Of a DNA stretch of 64,000 bases, positions 61,397 through 64,000 are shown in pieces; the first letter of the stretch is position 1, and each line of letters opens with the position of its first letter. The position numbers were made by a program, and so were the translations under genes. The notes beneath the pieces are model-generated. The model did not search any database, was not told the DNA's origin, and saw nothing but the letters and a program-made list of their open reading frames with translations. The DNA is from Sycon ciliatum (taxonomy: Eukaryota; Porifera; Calcarea; Leucosolenida; Sycettidae): the NCBI RefSeq assembly GCF_964019385.1, contig NC_088654.1, forward strand, positions 7,314,746 to 7,378,745. Reading direction: 5' to 3'.

Positions 61397-63452
61397 TCAA
61401 AATATGGTTACATGTCCATATCCATCCAACATTGCCACCATCATGCGCAGTGACTTGGATAGCCCCGCGGACACATTACGAATGATCGCCGTCTCGTTGT
61501 GAAATGAACGCTTCACCTGTAAGTTGCGTTGCTCACAGTCCAGTGTGAACTGAAGCACCGCACCGTCCCAATGCAATAGAGGGTTCACAAGGTGGGTAAG
61601 GTCGGTACCGGTGCTGTCCGCCGGGTTGCGCTCTCCAGAGCTCTTCCACCCATACCACTCGCGCAGCTCTGTGTCGTTGACGGTGCTGCCTGGATCCTTC
61701 ATAACACCCACGCACATCTTACCGCCCTCTCCGAGGAGTAGATTCCAGCTGTGTATTCCTGTGCTGTAGCGGTCATTGCCCAGAACAATGGCATTGCCCC
61801 CCGTTTTGTAAGCACTTCTCCCGTCTTCCAACAATTCGACATGATCGGAGCCAGCAAATTTATTGAATCTCAGCTTTGGCTCCAGCTTGGCTACGCAGCA
61901 TAGTTGCGGTGGCTTTATACCGCCAGCGGCGAGATAAAACTCATGCACACCGTCGTATTCCGGTTTAAATGCAGCAGTCTTAACGTTGTCCTCTTTGTCT
62001 GAACCATCTTCATCTTGCCTCGCTTCTAGTTGTCGTGAATCCCCATTCGGTTGCCGATAGTGGATTCTGACAGAGGACGACTGCCAACCAGGTGGCAAAT
62101 CAACATCATCCCGCGCGTAGACTTTAACCTTGGTTTCCATGCCGACATAGGAGATACTGGCTGGTTGCAGTCCCCACCAGTGTGCAACGTCTGGACCATG
62201 ATCCTGGACAATCAGTTTTTCATCGACGGCGTCGATTATGCGGTCTGTTACTGACGACACTTTTACGTCGACCCCCAGTCCAATCTGAACACATGGATAC
62301 TGTTGATTTTCCAGTTCTGCTTCAGTCTGCTTGGCACAGTCCTGGAGACGATCGCTCAGCTTCAGCACGTCAAAGGAAGACACACATGGTCGTTGCAGCA
62401 CACTTGCAATGCGCCTTATGCCTGCCGTGTCCTCTTGGCACTGCTCCAGGCTATTGCGCTGGTGTCGTAGGCGATCTTCCTTCTGACGACGCAGAACGTC
62501 AATTTCGCCTAGTGCCTCCTGCTCCCGCTTTTCCAATGCCGTGTGAAATTCCTTGAAATGACTGCAAACTTCCTTGGATGCTGCTTCACTTTGATTCTCT
62601 ATGTCGAGGAGACAATCATCAATTTCCGCCAGCACATTACTCGTCCGTGATGCTGGGAATTGCTTCTTCCTGCGTCCGGTAGCTGTTGAACCAGCAGCCA
62701 GTGTGGCAGTCACAGCTGAAGCGCTGGTGTTGGTAGCAGGTTCCGCATTCACCTCTCTCTCCTCTGTGTTGGCAAATCGTTCTACGATCCTGTTCAGTAT
62801 AGGTAGTTTAGCCCTGGCTGCTTCTTCACTGCTGACAACACTGTGCTGCTGTGAGTGGCCAGTAGATTTGCATCTTTCACAAAGTAGCCTCCCACAATCC
62901 TCACACCACCATTGCAAGGTTTTACTTGTGTGTACTGGACACGTATCGTTTCTGCCATTTCTCTTTATGTCTTCTTCCCCTATACCTCCATCACGTGACT
63001 CAATGGCTCGTGGACAGTGCAACACACCAGCTCGAACGCGAGACGAATGCTTTGTTGCGTGCTCCGAACAATACAACAAAGGTGTTGGATGTATTGCAAT
63101 CGTCACAAACATGCGTTGCTACTTCATCACACGCCGTGCAGTGATTTTCAGTCAACTTCTCCACTGGATGACGACTTTGTTCGTCAGCATCACCACTACT
63201 GCTGTATAAGTATGTACTGGCTAAGGGGAGACTCTTCTCTAAATCCCATTCTCCCTTACCGAGTTTGGTTTATCTATCGCAGCGCTCGCAGGTGATAACG
63301 CTTTCAGCATCGAGTGACTTCTCCATACACTCGCCAGCGCACAGCACATGGAAACAGTGTAATAGCCTGCCGCCCGGTGGCTCGAATCGCCCACATTTTA
63401 CGCAGCTCGACGCATTGCCTCTCATCACTGGAGCCAGTGGGGGCTTCTCCAT
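61397..63452 (-). pseudogene. TRIM-like gene copy 3, with stop and frameshift
   Basis: The RING part reads MEKPPLAPVMRGNASSC onward from 63452. A TAA at 63270-63272 stands where copy 2 has TCA, directly after the last RING cysteine. One base is gained near 63095 in the first B-box (aatacatccaacacc versus aatgcatcagcgcc). From 63112 to 61397 the frame is open again through B-box 2, coiled coil, filamin and SPRY parts. The outer flanks match those of copies 1 and 2, but the 3' flank lacks about 500 bp. Confidence 0.85.
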
Positions 63453-63831
63453 TGCTGTGAGGATTCAGTTTGCCTACGATTGGCCTCTTGTTTCTTTCTG
63501 GAGCAAGGCGTGCTTCTTTCTACGCTCAACGCCAATCGATCCATGCACTACGCGTATACATCTACAGTAAGGCCGCACGTTGGTGCAAGAAGGAGTGCTC
63601 GTACTCGTAGACCTAGACGGCTAGATAGAGGCTAGACTGGCACATGGCGTGATGTGCACTTTTTTTTTTTTTTTTTTTACAAAGACCACTTAATGCCAAA
63701 CATGAGATGCAGCTAGGGGAAGCACGCACAACCTGAATCGTGGCAGTGGTGGTGAGGTTTAGGGAGCTCCGCCGACCTAGGGTCTCGACATCATAGCCAC
63801 CTAGACGCACCAAGAGTGGGTGGGGAGGGAG

Positions 63832-64000
<169 letters not shown>

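Overview
The window looks like chromosomal DNA of an early-branching marine invertebrate, with a sponge as the best guess. The evidence is a split animal scaffold gene with GT-AG introns, intronless TRIM-type genes, LINE, SINE and Penelope-type retroelements, many small inverted-repeat elements and a scaffold gap of exactly 200 N. The species cannot be named from sequence alone.

Left third (1-22741, + strand): one large gene, cut at its 5' end by the window edge. I could follow 18 exons whose phases all agree (3738 nt, 1245 codons plus stop). They encode CARD, coiled coil, PDZ, a Ser/Thr-rich linker, a second PDZ, SH3, a long hinge and a guanylate-kinase-like (GK) domain. This is a CARD-MAGUK of the CARMA/DLG5 type, expected to be a membrane-associated scaffold with a non-catalytic GK domain. 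Its introns hold minisatellites, some of which grew inside small DNA transposons, as well as microsatellites and SINEs.

Middle (22742-51127): mostly repeats. Here lie MITEs of pogo/Tigger and hAT type, a minus-strand LINE with a plus-strand LINE tail inserted into it (10-bp target duplication), palindromic repeats, and two of three large copies of a RING/B-box/coiled-coil/filamin/SPRY (TRIM-like) gene. Copy 1 (30310-32355) is intact and alone keeps a TATA-like box and AATAAA. Copy 2 (44080-46125) has an in-frame stop. Copy 3 (61397-63452, minus) has a stop and a frameshift. A fourth, very decayed fragment lies at about 58480-59060.

Right part (51128-58301): the most unusual segment. Within about 6 kb there are six hammerhead self-cleaving ribozymes with full type I folds, and two more with a damaged core. 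Three intact ones sit in a 228-bp tandem array like the animal 'retrozymes'. Three others sit inside elements with long, nearly perfect inverted repeats (81, 111 and about 230 bp). Beside them is a Penelope-like element with RT and GIY-YIG nuclease, whose nuclease domain is split by a roughly 160-residue basic insert carrying AT-hooks. Another hammerhead lies at 33260-33295, and two decayed relatives may lie in introns of the scaffold gene. The likely relation, by inference, is that the Penelope-type enzyme moves RNAs made by the ribozyme elements.
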